A stretch of DNA of 33,301 nt. Origin: CAZWDL01 sp964632995 (GTDB taxonomy: Bacteria > Bacteroidota > Bacteroidia > Chitinophagales > Saprospiraceae). This document shows positions 24,821-33,301 of this stretch, in pieces. The translations under genes were made by a program, and so were the position numbers. Positions within the stretch are counted from its first letter, which is position 1, and the number at the start of each line of letters is the position of its first letter. The stretch spans positions 1 through 33,301 of the forward strand of contig CAZWDL010000083.1 in the NCBI GenBank assembly GCA_964632995.1. The letters run 5' to 3'. The notes beneath the pieces were generated by a model. That model was given only the letters and a program-made list of their open reading frames with translations, had not been told where the DNA came from and made no database searches.

Positions 24821-25167
24821 GGCCTGAAATTTTGTACTACTTACCTATTCACCTGTCACGAAAAAAAGGTTGCCTTAACCCTTTTCGGAGCGTGGATCAA
24901 CCCCAGGTTAAATAGCTCCTGATTTTGAACAATTCCCCCTTCTTTCTTATCCTACTTTTAGAGAACCGGTTCCCTTTCAGAAAAGACGGAAGCACATCCA
25001 TCGTTAAAAGTGCGCTGTGTTTTTTCGCCAAAACTGAACAAAAACCTAAATTTGTTCGATCCAAATATCAAATGATATAATTCTTAAAATACTGATCTCC
25101 AATTTAAAAGACCTGACAGCAAGCTTCATTTGTTTTACAAACAATCATACGTTTACCAATAAAAAAC
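24821..25167. other. Divergent intergenic region
   Basis: No gene is evident. On the plus strand a TAAATTTG (-7 type) element lies at 25047-25054, about 115 bases before the ATG of the helical protein, but no -33 TTTG is correctly spaced. A near-palindrome (TTGTTTTACAAACAA) sits around 25127-25143. No clear minus-strand promoter was found. Confidence 0.4.
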
Positions 25168-26601
25168 ATGCTAAGCAATAAGCTCATATCCTTACTGGAA
25201 AACTTTTCCAAGCACGACCTAAACCGCTTTGACAAGTACCTGCGCTCTCCTGTAATCAACGAAAACCAAGATCTTATCCGGCTCTTCCAAATCGTGGATA
25301 AAGCCTTGCGTTCCAAGAAGGAACAATATGCTGAACAGCTGAAAAAGAAAGATGTTTGGAAACAGCTGTACGGGAAGAAGTCCTACAAGGACAGCCGGCT
25401 GCGACGGCTCAACTCCGAGCTGACTCGACATGCCTATGGGTTCATCGCCTGGCGCGTCTATCAGTCCGATCCGGTACGCGAGCAAATACTGCTATTGCCC
25501 TGGCTGGATAAACATCACCTGAACAAGCATTTCAACGGCGTGGTGCGCACCGCAGATAAGCTGCAGCAGAAAAAGTCACAACGCGATGCCAGCTACCATT
25601 ACCTTCAATATCAGATTGAAGAGGCCCGGCACACCCACGAGGAAGAAGCCGGCAAAAAAATCGACAAGCTCGAATACCTGGAACAAGCCGACCATCATCT
25701 GGAATGTTACTATCTTACCCGCAAGCTCCGTCATTTTTGTGATTCCCTCGATTACAAAAAGTCGACTTCTATCCAGGTGGACATTGACCTGCCCCAGGCT
25801 TTTCTCGGACATATCAAGCAGGGATACCTGGGCGTCCCCTCCGTCAAAGCCTACTACCTCGTCGCCCAAATGCTCATGAATCCTGATGCGGAAAACCACT
25901 ACCGTGAGTTAAAAGAGTTCCTTTCGGAAAATTCAGAAAAGTTTTCCCGCTCGGAACTCAACACGCTGTACATCTATCTGAAAAATTACTGCATCGACAC
26001 CAAGATCAATGAAGGTCGTCAGGATTACTTTAAGGAGTTGTTCGACATCTTTAAAATCTTACTCGACAAGGAAATCATCCCCGATAACGGGACCATCGAC
26101 CCACAGGATTATAAAAATATTATTACCGTAGGGCTTCACGTGGAAGCCTTTGACTGGGTAGAACAATTCGTGCGCAACTACACGGATAAGCTGCCGGAAG
26201 ACCACCAGGACAATGCGGTCAATTACAATCTCGCCAAACTCTATTTTAATCAGGAGAAATACGAAAAAGTCATCGAACTGCTGCGTGAGGTGGAATACAA
26301 GAACCTTTCCTACGCCCTGGGCGGTAAGCTCATGCTGTTGAAAACTTATTACGAACTGGACGAACAGCTGGTGATGAACTCCCTGATGGAGAGCTTCCGC
26401 ATCTATCTGCAACGCGCCCGCACCATATCCAAGGAGGTAAAGGAACAATACCTCAATGTCCTGAAATTCGTCAAACAGCTATCGAAAATTGTGCCCGGCG
26501 ACAAAAAAGCCATCAAGAAAATCCGCCACCAGATCAAGAGTACCTCTCCCCTGCCCGACAAGCAATGGATTCTGGAGAAGGTGGAGGAGTTGGAGGGCTA
26601 A
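25168..26601 (+). CDS. Uncharacterised helical (TPR-like) protein, copy B
   Basis: A 477-residue soluble helical protein, paralogous to the gene at 1213-2628. Corresponding segments include LPEDHQDNAVNYNLAKLYF (versus LPEDFRDNALHYNLAELYY) and LMLLKTYYELDEQLVMNSL (versus VMLAKIYFETDQEEPLLSL). The C-terminus is basic (KKAIKKIRHQIKSTSPLPDKQW versus MKQLKEEIRSTELLTDREW). No signal peptide, membrane span, catalytic motif or DNA-binding motif is obvious. It is divergent from a T9SS cohesin/dockerin-like gene, as copy A is. It converges on lpdA with 4 bases between the stops. Function unknown. Confidence 0.82.
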   Translation: MLSNKLISLLENFSKHDLNRFDKYLRSPVINENQDLIRLFQIVDKALRSKKEQYAEQLKKKDVWKQLYGKKSYKDSRLRRLNSELTRHAYGFIAWRVYQSDPVREQILLLPWLDKHHLNKHFNGVVRTADKLQQKKSQRDASYHYLQYQIEEARHTHEEEAGKKIDKLEYLEQADHHLECYYLTRKLRHFCDSLDYKKSTSIQVDIDLPQAFLGHIKQGYLGVPSVKAYYLVAQMLMNPDAENHYRELKEFLSENSEKFSRSELNTLYIYLKNYCIDTKINEGRQDYFKELFDIFKILLDKEIIPDNGTIDPQDYKNIITVGLHVEAFDWVEQFVRNYTDKLPEDHQDNAVNYNLAKLYFNQEKYEKVIELLREVEYKNLSYALGGKLMLLKTYYELDEQLVMNSLMESFRIYLQRARTISKEVKEQYLNVLKFVKQLSKIVPGDKKAIKKIRHQIKSTSPLPDKQWILEKVEELEG

Positions 26602-26605
26602 ACTA

Positions 26606-28009
26606 TCAGATATGAATAGCCCGGTCCTCCGTAGCCGCCAGGGCTGCTTCCCGGAAGGCCTCCGTGTAAGTGGGGTGGGCGTGGCTCATGCGGGCGGCAT
26701 CCTCGGCGGAGGCGCGGAATTCCATTAGGGCAACCGCTTCGGCGATCATGTCGGCGGTGCGGGGGCCAACCATATGCACCCCTAGAATCTCGTCGGTTTC
26801 CTGATGTGACAACACCTTTACCATTCCTTCCGTATCCATGCTGGCGCGGGCGCGGCCCAGAGCCTTCATGGGGAATTTGCCGGATTTATAAGGTATGCCT
26901 TGCTCCTTGAGTTCCTCCTCGGTTTTGCCGACGCTGGCGACTTCCGGCCAGGTGTAGACGACGCCGGGGATGAGATTATAGTGAATATGCGGCTGCTGGC
27001 CGGCGATGACCTCAGCGGCGAAGACCCCCTCTTCCTCGGCCTTATGGGCCAGCATAGCGCCACGGATGACGTCGCCGATCGCATAGACGCCTTCAGCAGA
27101 GGTTTGCAGGTGATCATCAACCAGGATACGGCCCCGGTCGTCCGTCTCCACACCGATATTTTCCAGGCCGAGCTTGTCCGTATAAGGCTGGCGGCCAATA
27201 GCGATAAGGCAATAATCGGCGTTGATCTTGAAGGAGTCGTCCGAATCGCGTTTTTCCACCGTAACCGTAACGCTTTTCTTATTGATCTTCACCTCCGTCA
27301 CCTTGTGTTTGAGATGGAAGTTGACACCGATTTTTTTCATCGAACGCATCAGCTCCTTGGCGCAGTCTTTATCCATGCCCGGGATAATACGGTCCATAAA
27401 TTCGACGACGTTGACCTCAGTGCCCAGCCGGGCGAAAACAGAGCCCATCTCCAGGCCGATAATGCCGCCACCGATGATGACCATTTTCTTGGGAACATCG
27501 TCGATGTTGAGCGCCTCAGTAGAGGTGATGACCCGCTCTTTATCGTAATTGAATGACTCCGGCGTGATCGGTTTGGAGCCGGTGGCAATAATCACTTTTT
27601 CGGAAGTAATTTCTTCCTCCGAACCGTCCTCCTTGGTGATCTTGATCGTGTTCTTATCGACGAAGGCGCCGTGACCGTGGTGCACGTCGATCTTATTTTT
27701 CTTCATCAGAAAGTCGAGCCCCTTGACCGTCTGTTCGACCACCTCGTTTTTCCGCTTGATCATCTGCGGCATATTGACCTTGAGTCCCTTGATATCAATA
27801 CCGTGCTCTTCGAATCGCTTTTCCGCCACGTGGTAATGTTCTGTGGAATCGAGCAAAGCTTTGGAGGGAATACACCCCACATTGAGGCAGGTGCCGCCCA
27901 GGGTGCTGTAGCGTTCGATAATAGCAGTTTTCATCCCGAGTTGAGCGGCCCGAATCGCGGCGACATATCCTCCGGGACCGGAGCCGATAACGGTTACGTC
28001 GTATTGCAT
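26606..28009 (-). CDS. lpdA: Dihydrolipoyl dehydrogenase (E3)
   Basis: A 467-residue FAD-dependent disulfide oxidoreductase. The N-terminal GSGPGGYVAAIRAAQLG binds FAD, the redox pair is Cys41 and Cys46 in GGTCLNVGCIPSK, the second GGGIIGLEMG binds NAD, and the C-terminal HAHPTYTE supplies the catalytic His-Glu. It reoxidises dihydrolipoamide in pyruvate and 2-oxoglutarate dehydrogenase complexes and the glycine cleavage system. Full length and cytosolic. No E1 or E2 gene is adjacent, as is common in Bacteroidota. A 200-base gap separates it from the ricT stop upstream. Confidence 0.97.
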   Translation of the reverse strand: MQYDVTVIGSGPGGYVAAIRAAQLGMKTAIIERYSTLGGTCLNVGCIPSKALLDSTEHYHVAEKRFEEHGIDIKGLKVNMPQMIKRKNEVVEQTVKGLDFLMKKNKIDVHHGHGAFVDKNTIKITKEDGSEEEITSEKVIIATGSKPITPESFNYDKERVITSTEALNIDDVPKKMVIIGGGIIGLEMGSVFARLGTEVNVVEFMDRIIPGMDKDCAKELMRSMKKIGVNFHLKHKVTEVKINKKSVTVTVEKRDSDDSFKINADYCLIAIGRQPYTDKLGLENIGVETDDRGRILVDDHLQTSAEGVYAIGDVIRGAMLAHKAEEEGVFAAEVIAGQQPHIHYNLIPGVVYTWPEVASVGKTEEELKEQGIPYKSGKFPMKALGRARASMDTEGMVKVLSHQETDEILGVHMVGPRTADMIAEAVALMEFRASAEDAARMSHAHPTYTEAFREAALAATEDRAIHI

Positions 28010-28209
28010 TGGTATATTTTTTTTAAGGATTGAGGGACAGCAGGATCGAATGAGAACGAAAACCTGCCATCCATTCTTCCCAACGGAGAACAGCTAACAA
28101 AGCGAAACGTTTGCGAGAAGAGCTGATGTCTGGGCGAAAAAAGTGTTTTGTCTTTCCATCCTTTTTTCCGGGGCGTAAGGTAGCAAGCCCTGTTTAAAAA
28201 GCCAAGCGA

Positions 28210-29484
28210 TCAGTTCTTCTTATCCCCGCCTCCTTTACGGCGACCGCGGCGGCCGCGGCGGCTTTTAGATTTAGCTCCTTTGTTATTCCCATCGCCTTTG
28301 GATTGTGTATCCCGGCCTTTAGATGATTTATTACTACGGGACTTGTTCTTTTTACGCTTGTTCCTTTTACTACGGCGTTTCTCTTCCGGCAGTTCAACGA
28401 CGCCGGTCACATCCCCGCCGAAGTCGACTTCTTCGCTTTCCAGGCCTTCCCCCATCAGGGTTTGGAGGTCAACCAGGTCGGTCGGTTTCTCACCGCGTTC
28501 GTTCATGGCTTTCACTTCTTTGACCCGGTTGACGTCCAGGGCGTAGATCTTACCGCCGCGCTTGTCATTATGATCGTAGGCGTAGTACATGAGTTTTTTG
28601 AAAATGTCGGTCTTGATCAGGGAAGCGACACCGGCCATAGTTTTGAGCCTATCTGCATTTTTCGGGAAGAAGTCCAATGCTTCCAGGTAGGTATCCAGTT
28701 CGTAGTTGAGGCAGCACTTGAGGCGGCCGCACTGTCCCGAAAGTTTGGCCTGATTGATGGCCAGGTTTTGATAGCGGGCGGCCGCTGTCGATACCGATTT
28801 AAAATCGGTCAGCCAGGTAGAGCAGCATAGCTCGCGACCACAGGAGCCCAGGCCGCCTATGCGGGCGGATTCCTGACGGGCGCCGATCTGCCGCATTTCA
28901 ATTTTGACGCGGAATTCGCGGGCGTAGTGCCGGATCAGTTCACGGAAATCGACGCGTCCGTCCGCGGTGTAATAGAAAGTGGCTTTTCGCTTATCGCCCT
29001 GGTATTCCACGTCGCCTATTTTCATCTCCAGCCCGAGGGTGCGGGCGATGGCGCGGGCTCGCACCATGGCGCCTTGTTCCAGGTTGCGCGCTTCCTGCAG
29101 ACGTTCGAGGTCTCGCTCATTAGCTTTACGCACGACATTGTGCATGACCTGGTCGAAATCGATCTTCTTTTTGCGCATCTGCAAGCGCACCAGCTCACCG
29201 CTGAGCGCCACGCGGCCAACGTCATAACCGTTGCCGGTTTCGACCACCACGCGGTCGCCGGTTATGGGCCGATAGTAGTCAGGCACCTGATAGAAGTCTT
29301 TCCGGGCCCCATTTTTAAAGCTGACCTCTACTATATCAAACGGATCGGTATCGACGACGTCCATACTCGACAACCAGTCGAAGGTATTGAGGCGATTACA
29401 ACCGCCCGATGAGCATCCTCCATTATTCTGGCACCCCTTGGGGGAGCCGTTCTGACTGCTTACTGTACATCCGATGCATCCCAT
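28210..29484 (-). CDS. ricT: RicT/YaaT (PSP1 domain) protein
   Basis: A 424-residue PSP1-domain protein. The first 30 residues hold five Cys (3, 6, 18, 24, 29) and the core has two conserved Cys clusters (GSCGRELCCSTW and SGQCGRLKCCLNYE), consistent with the iron-sulfur ligands reported for the Bacillus Ric proteins. The core is followed by a Lys/Arg-rich, probably disordered tail of about 60 residues (KRNKRKKNKSR and repeats). In Bacillus, RicT works with RicA and RicF in RNA maturation with RNase Y, and yaaT lies beside holB. Here it follows holB by 46 bases, so that arrangement is conserved. The role in a non-sporulating Bacteroidota is inferred. Confidence 0.88.
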   Translation of the reverse strand: MGCIGCTVSSQNGSPKGCQNNGGCSSGGCNRLNTFDWLSSMDVVDTDPFDIVEVSFKNGARKDFYQVPDYYRPITGDRVVVETGNGYDVGRVALSGELVRLQMRKKKIDFDQVMHNVVRKANERDLERLQEARNLEQGAMVRARAIARTLGLEMKIGDVEYQGDKRKATFYYTADGRVDFRELIRHYAREFRVKIEMRQIGARQESARIGGLGSCGRELCCSTWLTDFKSVSTAAARYQNLAINQAKLSGQCGRLKCCLNYELDTYLEALDFFPKNADRLKTMAGVASLIKTDIFKKLMYYAYDHNDKRGGKIYALDVNRVKEVKAMNERGEKPTDLVDLQTLMGEGLESEEVDFGGDVTGVVELPEEKRRSKRNKRKKNKSRSNKSSKGRDTQSKGDGNNKGAKSKSRRGRRGRRKGGGDKKN

Positions 29485-29530
29485 CTTCTTATATTTTTCA
29501 TTCTTTGACGACCGGTATCATCACCTTTTG

Positions 29531-30679
29531 TCAAAGACCCGTTTTTAAGGTGGCGGTATTCGCCACGGTCAAATTAATTCTTTTCAGTATTTGGTGTACC
29601 CGGATCGACGCGTCAAGAAAGAGCACCTTAGGATTGGCATTGCGCTCCACGTGCTGGACGCAATCAGTAAAGAGGCGAGCCAGGGCTTCGGCCTGGTCCA
29701 GCTCGATGACTTTCATCAGATTCCGGGCTGACTTTAGTTCTTCTTGTTGCAAGCGCACCTGCTCGGTGTCGGTCATTTTCAGGATCAGATACTCGCGCAG
29801 GAAGTGCAACGCGTAATGCAAAAAGTACTTTTGGTTCTCCCGGCCCAGCTTAGCGAATTGCTCGACCCACTTCACCAGTTCGACACCGTTGCCTATGTAG
29901 CATTTACGCATCCAGTCGAGAAAGAGCCGGGTGTTGTTATTTTCCTGCTGGGCGGCCAGTTTTTGTGCCTCGTTAAGATCGCCGCCGGCGAGGTAGGCGA
30001 CGGTCTGTGCCCGTTCGCCGATGTCGGGGAAGCGCTGCAGCAGTCCGTCCACAATTTCCTCATCGCGGAAAGGCTGCACCTTGACCAGTTGACACCGGGA
30101 AAGGATCGTATTGAGGATCTGTTCCGTATCTTCGGCAACCAGCAGGAAGACGGTGTTCTCCGGCGGTTCTTCGATGATTTTCAGGAGGCGGTTGCCTTCC
30201 TTGCCCAGTAGCTCCGGCATCCACATAATCAGCACCTTGTAAGGGCTTTCAAAGGTCTTCAGGCTGAGTTTACGGATAATGTTCAGACACTCTTCCTTGT
30301 TGATGTTACCCTGCTGATTTTCCGCGCCGATGAGCTGCAGCCAATCGTTGAGCACCAGGTAGGGATTTTCCGCCATGGCGCTGCGCCACTGACCGATAAA
30401 ACTGTCGCTGGTCACTTTAGTGCCGATGGTGGGAAAGGAAAAATGCAGATCGGGATGGACCAGCTTGGCTGTTTTTGTACAGCTCGAACAGTGTCCGCAG
30501 ACCTCCTCCGGCTGCGGATCTTCACACAGCACATAGCGGGCAAAGGCAATGGCCAGCGCCAGCTTGGCCGATCCCTGCGGACCGGGTAAGATCATGGCAT
30601 GGGGAATACGCTCCTGCTGCACCATCTGTCGCAGTTGCGCTTTCGTCGAATCCTGTCCGCTAATGTCACTGAATTGCAT
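29531..30679 (-). CDS. holB: DNA polymerase III delta' subunit
   Basis: A 382-residue clamp-loader subunit. The N-terminal ISGQDSTKAQLRQMVQQERIPHAMILPGPQGSAKLALA resembles the AAA+ fold with a degenerate Walker A (Lys followed by Leu rather than Thr/Ser), as expected for the non-ATPase delta'. Four Cys (52, 61, 64, 67; CEDPQPEEVCGHCSSC) form the zinc site. The NTILSRCQLVKVQPF segment is typical of sensor 1/SRC. With delta and tau/gamma it loads the beta clamp at replication forks. It is transcribed ahead of ricT. The frame is full length and intact. Confidence 0.92.
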   Translation of the reverse strand: MQFSDISGQDSTKAQLRQMVQQERIPHAMILPGPQGSAKLALAIAFARYVLCEDPQPEEVCGHCSSCTKTAKLVHPDLHFSFPTIGTKVTSDSFIGQWRSAMAENPYLVLNDWLQLIGAENQQGNINKEECLNIIRKLSLKTFESPYKVLIMWMPELLGKEGNRLLKIIEEPPENTVFLLVAEDTEQILNTILSRCQLVKVQPFRDEEIVDGLLQRFPDIGERAQTVAYLAGGDLNEAQKLAAQQENNNTRLFLDWMRKCYIGNGVELVKWVEQFAKLGRENQKYFLHYALHFLREYLILKMTDTEQVRLQQEELKSARNLMKVIELDQAEALARLFTDCVQHVERNANPKVLFLDASIRVHQILKRINLTVANTATLKTGL

Positions 30680-31327
30680 AGCTATCCTGCTTCGTTTGCC
30701 GAAGGCATTAATATTTTCAGGCTAGCAATAGTACTGGAGAAGACTATAAACTCCACGGGGAGCAGAAGAAAGGAAGAAAGACCGATCGTAACTATCAACG
30801 TACAGCATTTCCTGCTGCTGACTGCGTATGCTCTACCACTTTCCCTCCAAAACCTGGAGAAGTCATTCAAGAATAGGGGAACGAGAATGCTTTTCACTGC
30901 TGTGAGCGGTCCTTTCCTGGTTCAGGAAAAAGAAAGCTCACCGTTTTTCATTTGTTTTCTCTTGTTACCCATCAGGTATTCCCGATTAAAATGACCGGGA
31001 GGGAAAGCCCGGCAAAACATTTTTATCTAAAACTCCTCGTAGAGCTGTTACAGTTACTGATATTGGGCTCCGTAATTATACTAAATACGTTCCGGACCAC
31101 CATTATCTTAACGCCTTTCGATCAGGCTTTTTATATCCTTATGAAGAAGCATAACGGCCTGAGCCGAATCTTCTCAATGCTGATGTATAGTATTCTCCGG
31201 CTATTAATGGAAACAAAAGTCTCCTCGCTAACCATTGCGGGTAAAAATAAGTATTTTATTTCAGAGTTACTACCGTTGAACTGAAATCAGCCGCCAACTC
31301 TACTGATCGACTAAAACCATTGCGTTC
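30680..31327. other. Long intergenic region with a doubtful membrane frame
   Basis: No gene can be called with confidence over about 650 bases. A plus-strand frame 30991-31284 (97 codons) has one hydrophobic stretch (LLVELLQLLILGSVIIL) but no recognisable domain, and may be chance or a decayed gene. A CCGGG/CCCGG hairpin overlaps its start. The region ends at the QueD promoter element at 31328. Confidence 0.35.
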
Positions 31328-31335
31328 TATTTTTG
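31328..31335 (+). promoter_or_regulatory. -7 element upstream of the QueD-like gene
   Basis: TATTTTTG matches the Bacteroidota TAnnTTTG -7 consensus and lies 30 bases before the ATG at 31366. No TTTG is found at the ideal -33 spacing, so the site is weaker than the one at 21889-21919. It lies at the upstream TTG of the longer frame, which supports the shorter start. Confidence 0.45.
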
Positions 31336-31365
31336 TTGGAAAGAGAACAACTTGAATTTGAATAT

Positions 31366-31773
31366 ATGAGAATATCGGCCTTTCGAAAAGCACATTTCAA
31401 TGCGGCGCACCGCCTGCACAATCCCAATTGGTCGGCAGAAAAGAACCAGAAGGTTTTCGGGCTGTGCAATAACCCCAACTACCACGGTCATAACTATGAG
31501 CTGGAAGTAAAAGTGACGGGAGAGGTCGACCCGGAAACCGGTTACCTGATCGACCTGAAAACACTGAAAGACCTGATAAGAACGCAGGTCGAAGAACGCT
31601 TCGACCACAAAAACCTCAACCTGGACACCGAAGAATTCAAAGACCTCAATCCCACCGCAGAAAATATCTGTCACGTCATCTGGAACATCCTCCGCGAACA
31701 CCTGGATGAGCGCTATGAGCTCGCCGTACGCCTGTATGAGACACCGCGGAACTATGTGGAGTATCCGGCGTGA
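31366..31773 (+). CDS. queD: 6-carboxytetrahydropterin synthase/PTPS-like protein (QueD)
   Basis: A 135-residue protein of the 6-pyruvoyl-tetrahydropterin synthase family. The zinc ligands are His15 (FNAAHRLHN) and His40 and His42 (NYHGHNY). The catalytic Cys34 sits in FGLCNNPNYHGH, and the C-terminal LYETPRNYVEY carries the substrate-binding Glu. The start is placed at the ATG at 31366 because the longer frame begins with a TTG inside the promoter element. It makes 6-carboxytetrahydropterin from dihydroneopterin triphosphate for queuosine synthesis, or a tetrahydropterin. No other queuosine gene is in the window, so the exact branch is uncertain. Confidence 0.9.
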   Translation: MRISAFRKAHFNAAHRLHNPNWSAEKNQKVFGLCNNPNYHGHNYELEVKVTGEVDPETGYLIDLKTLKDLIRTQVEERFDHKNLNLDTEEFKDLNPTAENICHVIWNILREHLDERYELAVRLYETPRNYVEYPA

Positions 31774-32073
31774 GGAAAGAGGAAATAAGAAATAGGAAAA
31801 TAGAAACAAGGCGCGGAGTAAAATGCCTGCCGGTTTACTAATTAATAAAGTGGTGAGACTGGCCGGCGGATAAAATCAGCCGCGGCGTTTACCTGCTCAC
31901 CGGCAATGATCTGGATGCGCTGGAGCAGTTGGAGTAAATGGCTTACCGATTAAGCGACACTTACTAATCGCTCGTCTCTAAGCAGGCACCAGGCTGTTAT
32001 TCAACAGAATCCTCCGAACAGGTATTGGGACAGAAGTGACTTTAGTTGAAGTTTAATCTGTCCGCCTGCTTAT
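31774..32073. other. Intergenic region between queD and mtaB
   Basis: A purine-rich stretch (31774-31813) follows the queD stop. A short plus-strand frame (about 31869-31940) reads ISRGVYLLTGNDLDALEQLE, which vaguely resembles the tail of a T9SS sorting domain and may be a remnant. A GC-rich imperfect palindrome sits at about 31862-31885. No complete gene or convincing terminator was found. Confidence 0.3.
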
Positions 32074-33301
32074 TCACTCTACCAGCCTTTTCGATGGCCG
32101 CCAATCCATTACCCGCTCGATCCTTACCTGCCCGGAAGAGTTGATGCCGGTCAGCCGTACGTGCTCAATGGTGTTGATGCGTTCTGCATCCTCCGTCACT
32201 TCCACCTTGATGTAATTATCAGTAAAGCCGGACATCAGTCCCTTCTCCTTGTGATGCTCGAACAGTACGGGGCGGCGCTCGCCGAGGTGTTGCTCATAGA
32301 ATTGGCGGCGCTTCTTTTCAGATAGAATGTTCAGCATCCGGTTACGCTCGCGGCGTTCGCCCATATCGACCTGGCCGTCCATTTCGGCAGCGGGGGTATT
32401 GGGGCGCTCGGAATAGGTGAATACGTGGAGGTAAGAAATATCCAGTTCGTTGAGAAAACGGTAGGTTTCCAGGAAGTCCTCCTTGGTCTCTCCGGGAAAA
32501 CCGACGATCACATCCACCCCGATGCAACAGTGGGGCATCAGCGACTTGATTGTCGCCACGCGATCCGCGTACAGCTCCCGCTTATAGCGGCGGCGCATCA
32601 TCTTAAGCTGCTTGTTGTTGCCCGACTGCAGGGGCATATGAAAGTGAGGGACAAAGCGTTTTGACTGCGCCACGAATTCGATGACCTCATCGGTGCACAG
32701 GTTGGGCTCGATGGAAGAGATGCGGAAGCGGTCAATGCCCTCCACTTTGTCCAGTTCGCGGATAAGGTCGATGAACATGGCATCCTTTTTCGGGCGGGTG
32801 CCTTCGATCACCTCCGTACCGTTGCCGAAATCGCCGATGTTGACGCCGGTCAGCACGATTTCCTTCACGCCCATTTCGGCGATCTTCCGGGCGTTGGCCA
32901 CCACGCTGTCTACCGTGTCGCTGCGGCTGCGGCCGCGCGCCAGCGGGATGGTGCAGAAAGAGCATTTATAGTCGCAGCCGTCCTGTACTTTGAGAAAGGA
33001 ACGCGTGCGGTCGCCGAATGAGAAGGCGTTGACGAAGGTATTGGCCTCGCTCACCTCGCCGGCGCGCACCATGCCCTTGCCGGGCGTGGCGGCCAGGTTA
33101 TCGATGTATTCCAGGATGCGGAATTTCTCCGCGGCGCCCAGCACCAGATCGACGCCGTCTATATTGGCGATCTCTTCCGGTTTGAGCTGGGCGTAGCAGC
33201 CGATGACAATAATCTTGGCGTCGGGAGAATACTTCAGCGCCCGCCGCACGATCTGCCGGCATTTTTTATCGGCAAAATCGGTGACGGAGCAGGTGTTGAT
33301 G
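32074..33301 (-). CDS. mtaB: tRNA t6A37 methylthiotransferase MtaB, 5' part outside the window
   Basis: The frame continues to the right edge (INTCSVTDFADKKCRQI at the end), so the true start is outside. Visible are the tail of the N-terminal domain with a Cys in NTCSVT, a second Cys in IVIGCYAQLKPEEI, the radical-SAM motif CDYKCSFC (with the following TIPLARGRSRS) and a C-terminal TRAM-type RNA-binding region (RPVLFEHHKEKGLMSGFTDNYIKVEV). MtaB adds a methylthio group at C2 of N6-threonylcarbamoyladenosine 37 in tRNAs that read ANN codons; related families are MiaB and RimO. The NTCSVTDFADKKCRQ segment favours MtaB. Confidence 0.92.
   Translation of the reverse strand, partial: INTCSVTDFADKKCRQIVRRALKYSPDAKIIVIGCYAQLKPEEIANIDGVDLVLGAAEKFRILEYIDNLAATPGKGMVRAGEVSEANTFVNAFSFGDRTRSFLKVQDGCDYKCSFCTIPLARGRSRSDTVDSVVANARKIAEMGVKEIVLTGVNIGDFGNGTEVIEGTRPKKDAMFIDLIRELDKVEGIDRFRISSIEPNLCTDEVIEFVAQSKRFVPHFHMPLQSGNNKQLKMMRRRYKRELYADRVATIKSLMPHCCIGVDVIVGFPGETKEDFLETYRFLNELDISYLHVFTYSERPNTPAAEMDGQVDMGERRERNRMLNILSEKKRRQFYEQHLGERRPVLFEHHKEKGLMSGFTDNYIKVEVTEDAERINTIEHVRLTGINSSGQVRIERVMDWRPSKRLVE

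Noticed and set aside
31869..31940. Short frame resembling the end of a T9SS sorting domain
   Set aside because: Only about 20 residues with a weak GVYLL match; too short to separate from chance.

Overview
This 33.3 kb window looks like a chromosomal segment of a Bacteroidota bacterium, most likely a Saprospiria/Lewinella-type marine or sediment organism. The evidence is two secreted proteins with type IX secretion (T9SS) C-terminal sorting domains, Bacteroidota promoters (TTTG-N19/20-TAnnTTTG), an absence of Shine-Dalgarno leaders, a surface-type lipoprotein, and moderate G+C (about 53% in the one 60-base line of a core gene that I counted). No rRNA, tRNA, insertion sequence or CRISPR array was found. 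Both ends cut a gene: an L-lactate permease on the left and the tRNA methylthiotransferase MtaB on the right.

Layout. 1-9.4 kb: lactate permease (partial), an uncharacterised helical protein divergent from a cohesin/dockerin-like T9SS protein, an Asp-rich PepSY-like lipoprotein, a secreted M20 amidohydrolase converging on a secreted S10 carboxypeptidase-like protein, a 5'-truncated BCCT transporter remnant, and a cold-shock-domain protein. 9.4-9.8 kb: a gene-free, highly structured stretch that may encode a small RNA with its own terminator.

9.77-21.9 kb: a single minus-strand defence cassette read from a good Bacteroidota promoter at 21889-21919. In transcription order: a half-length HsdS-like protein, HsdM, RhuM, a full-length hsdS broken by homopolymer frameshifts, DUF3800, an AAA/ABC-type ATPase, a PIN nuclease broken by one in-frame stop, HsdR and a YgjP-type zinc metallopeptidase. 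The methylase, helicase-nuclease, ATPase and metallopeptidase frames are intact. The specificity and PIN genes are interrupted, so the locus is decaying, phase-switched, or affected by homopolymer sequencing error.

22.2-33.3 kb: a methyltransferase with an apparent signal peptide, a 5'-truncated methyltransferase remnant, a second copy of the divergent 'T9SS cohesin/dockerin protein + helical protein' pair, then housekeeping genes: dihydrolipoyl dehydrogenase, ricT, holB, QueD/PTPS and mtaB.

The two points I rate highest are the composite type I restriction-modification/AAA-PIN/RhuM/DUF3800 cassette with its interrupted genes, and the duplicated divergent gene pair, whose helical partner has no function I recognise.
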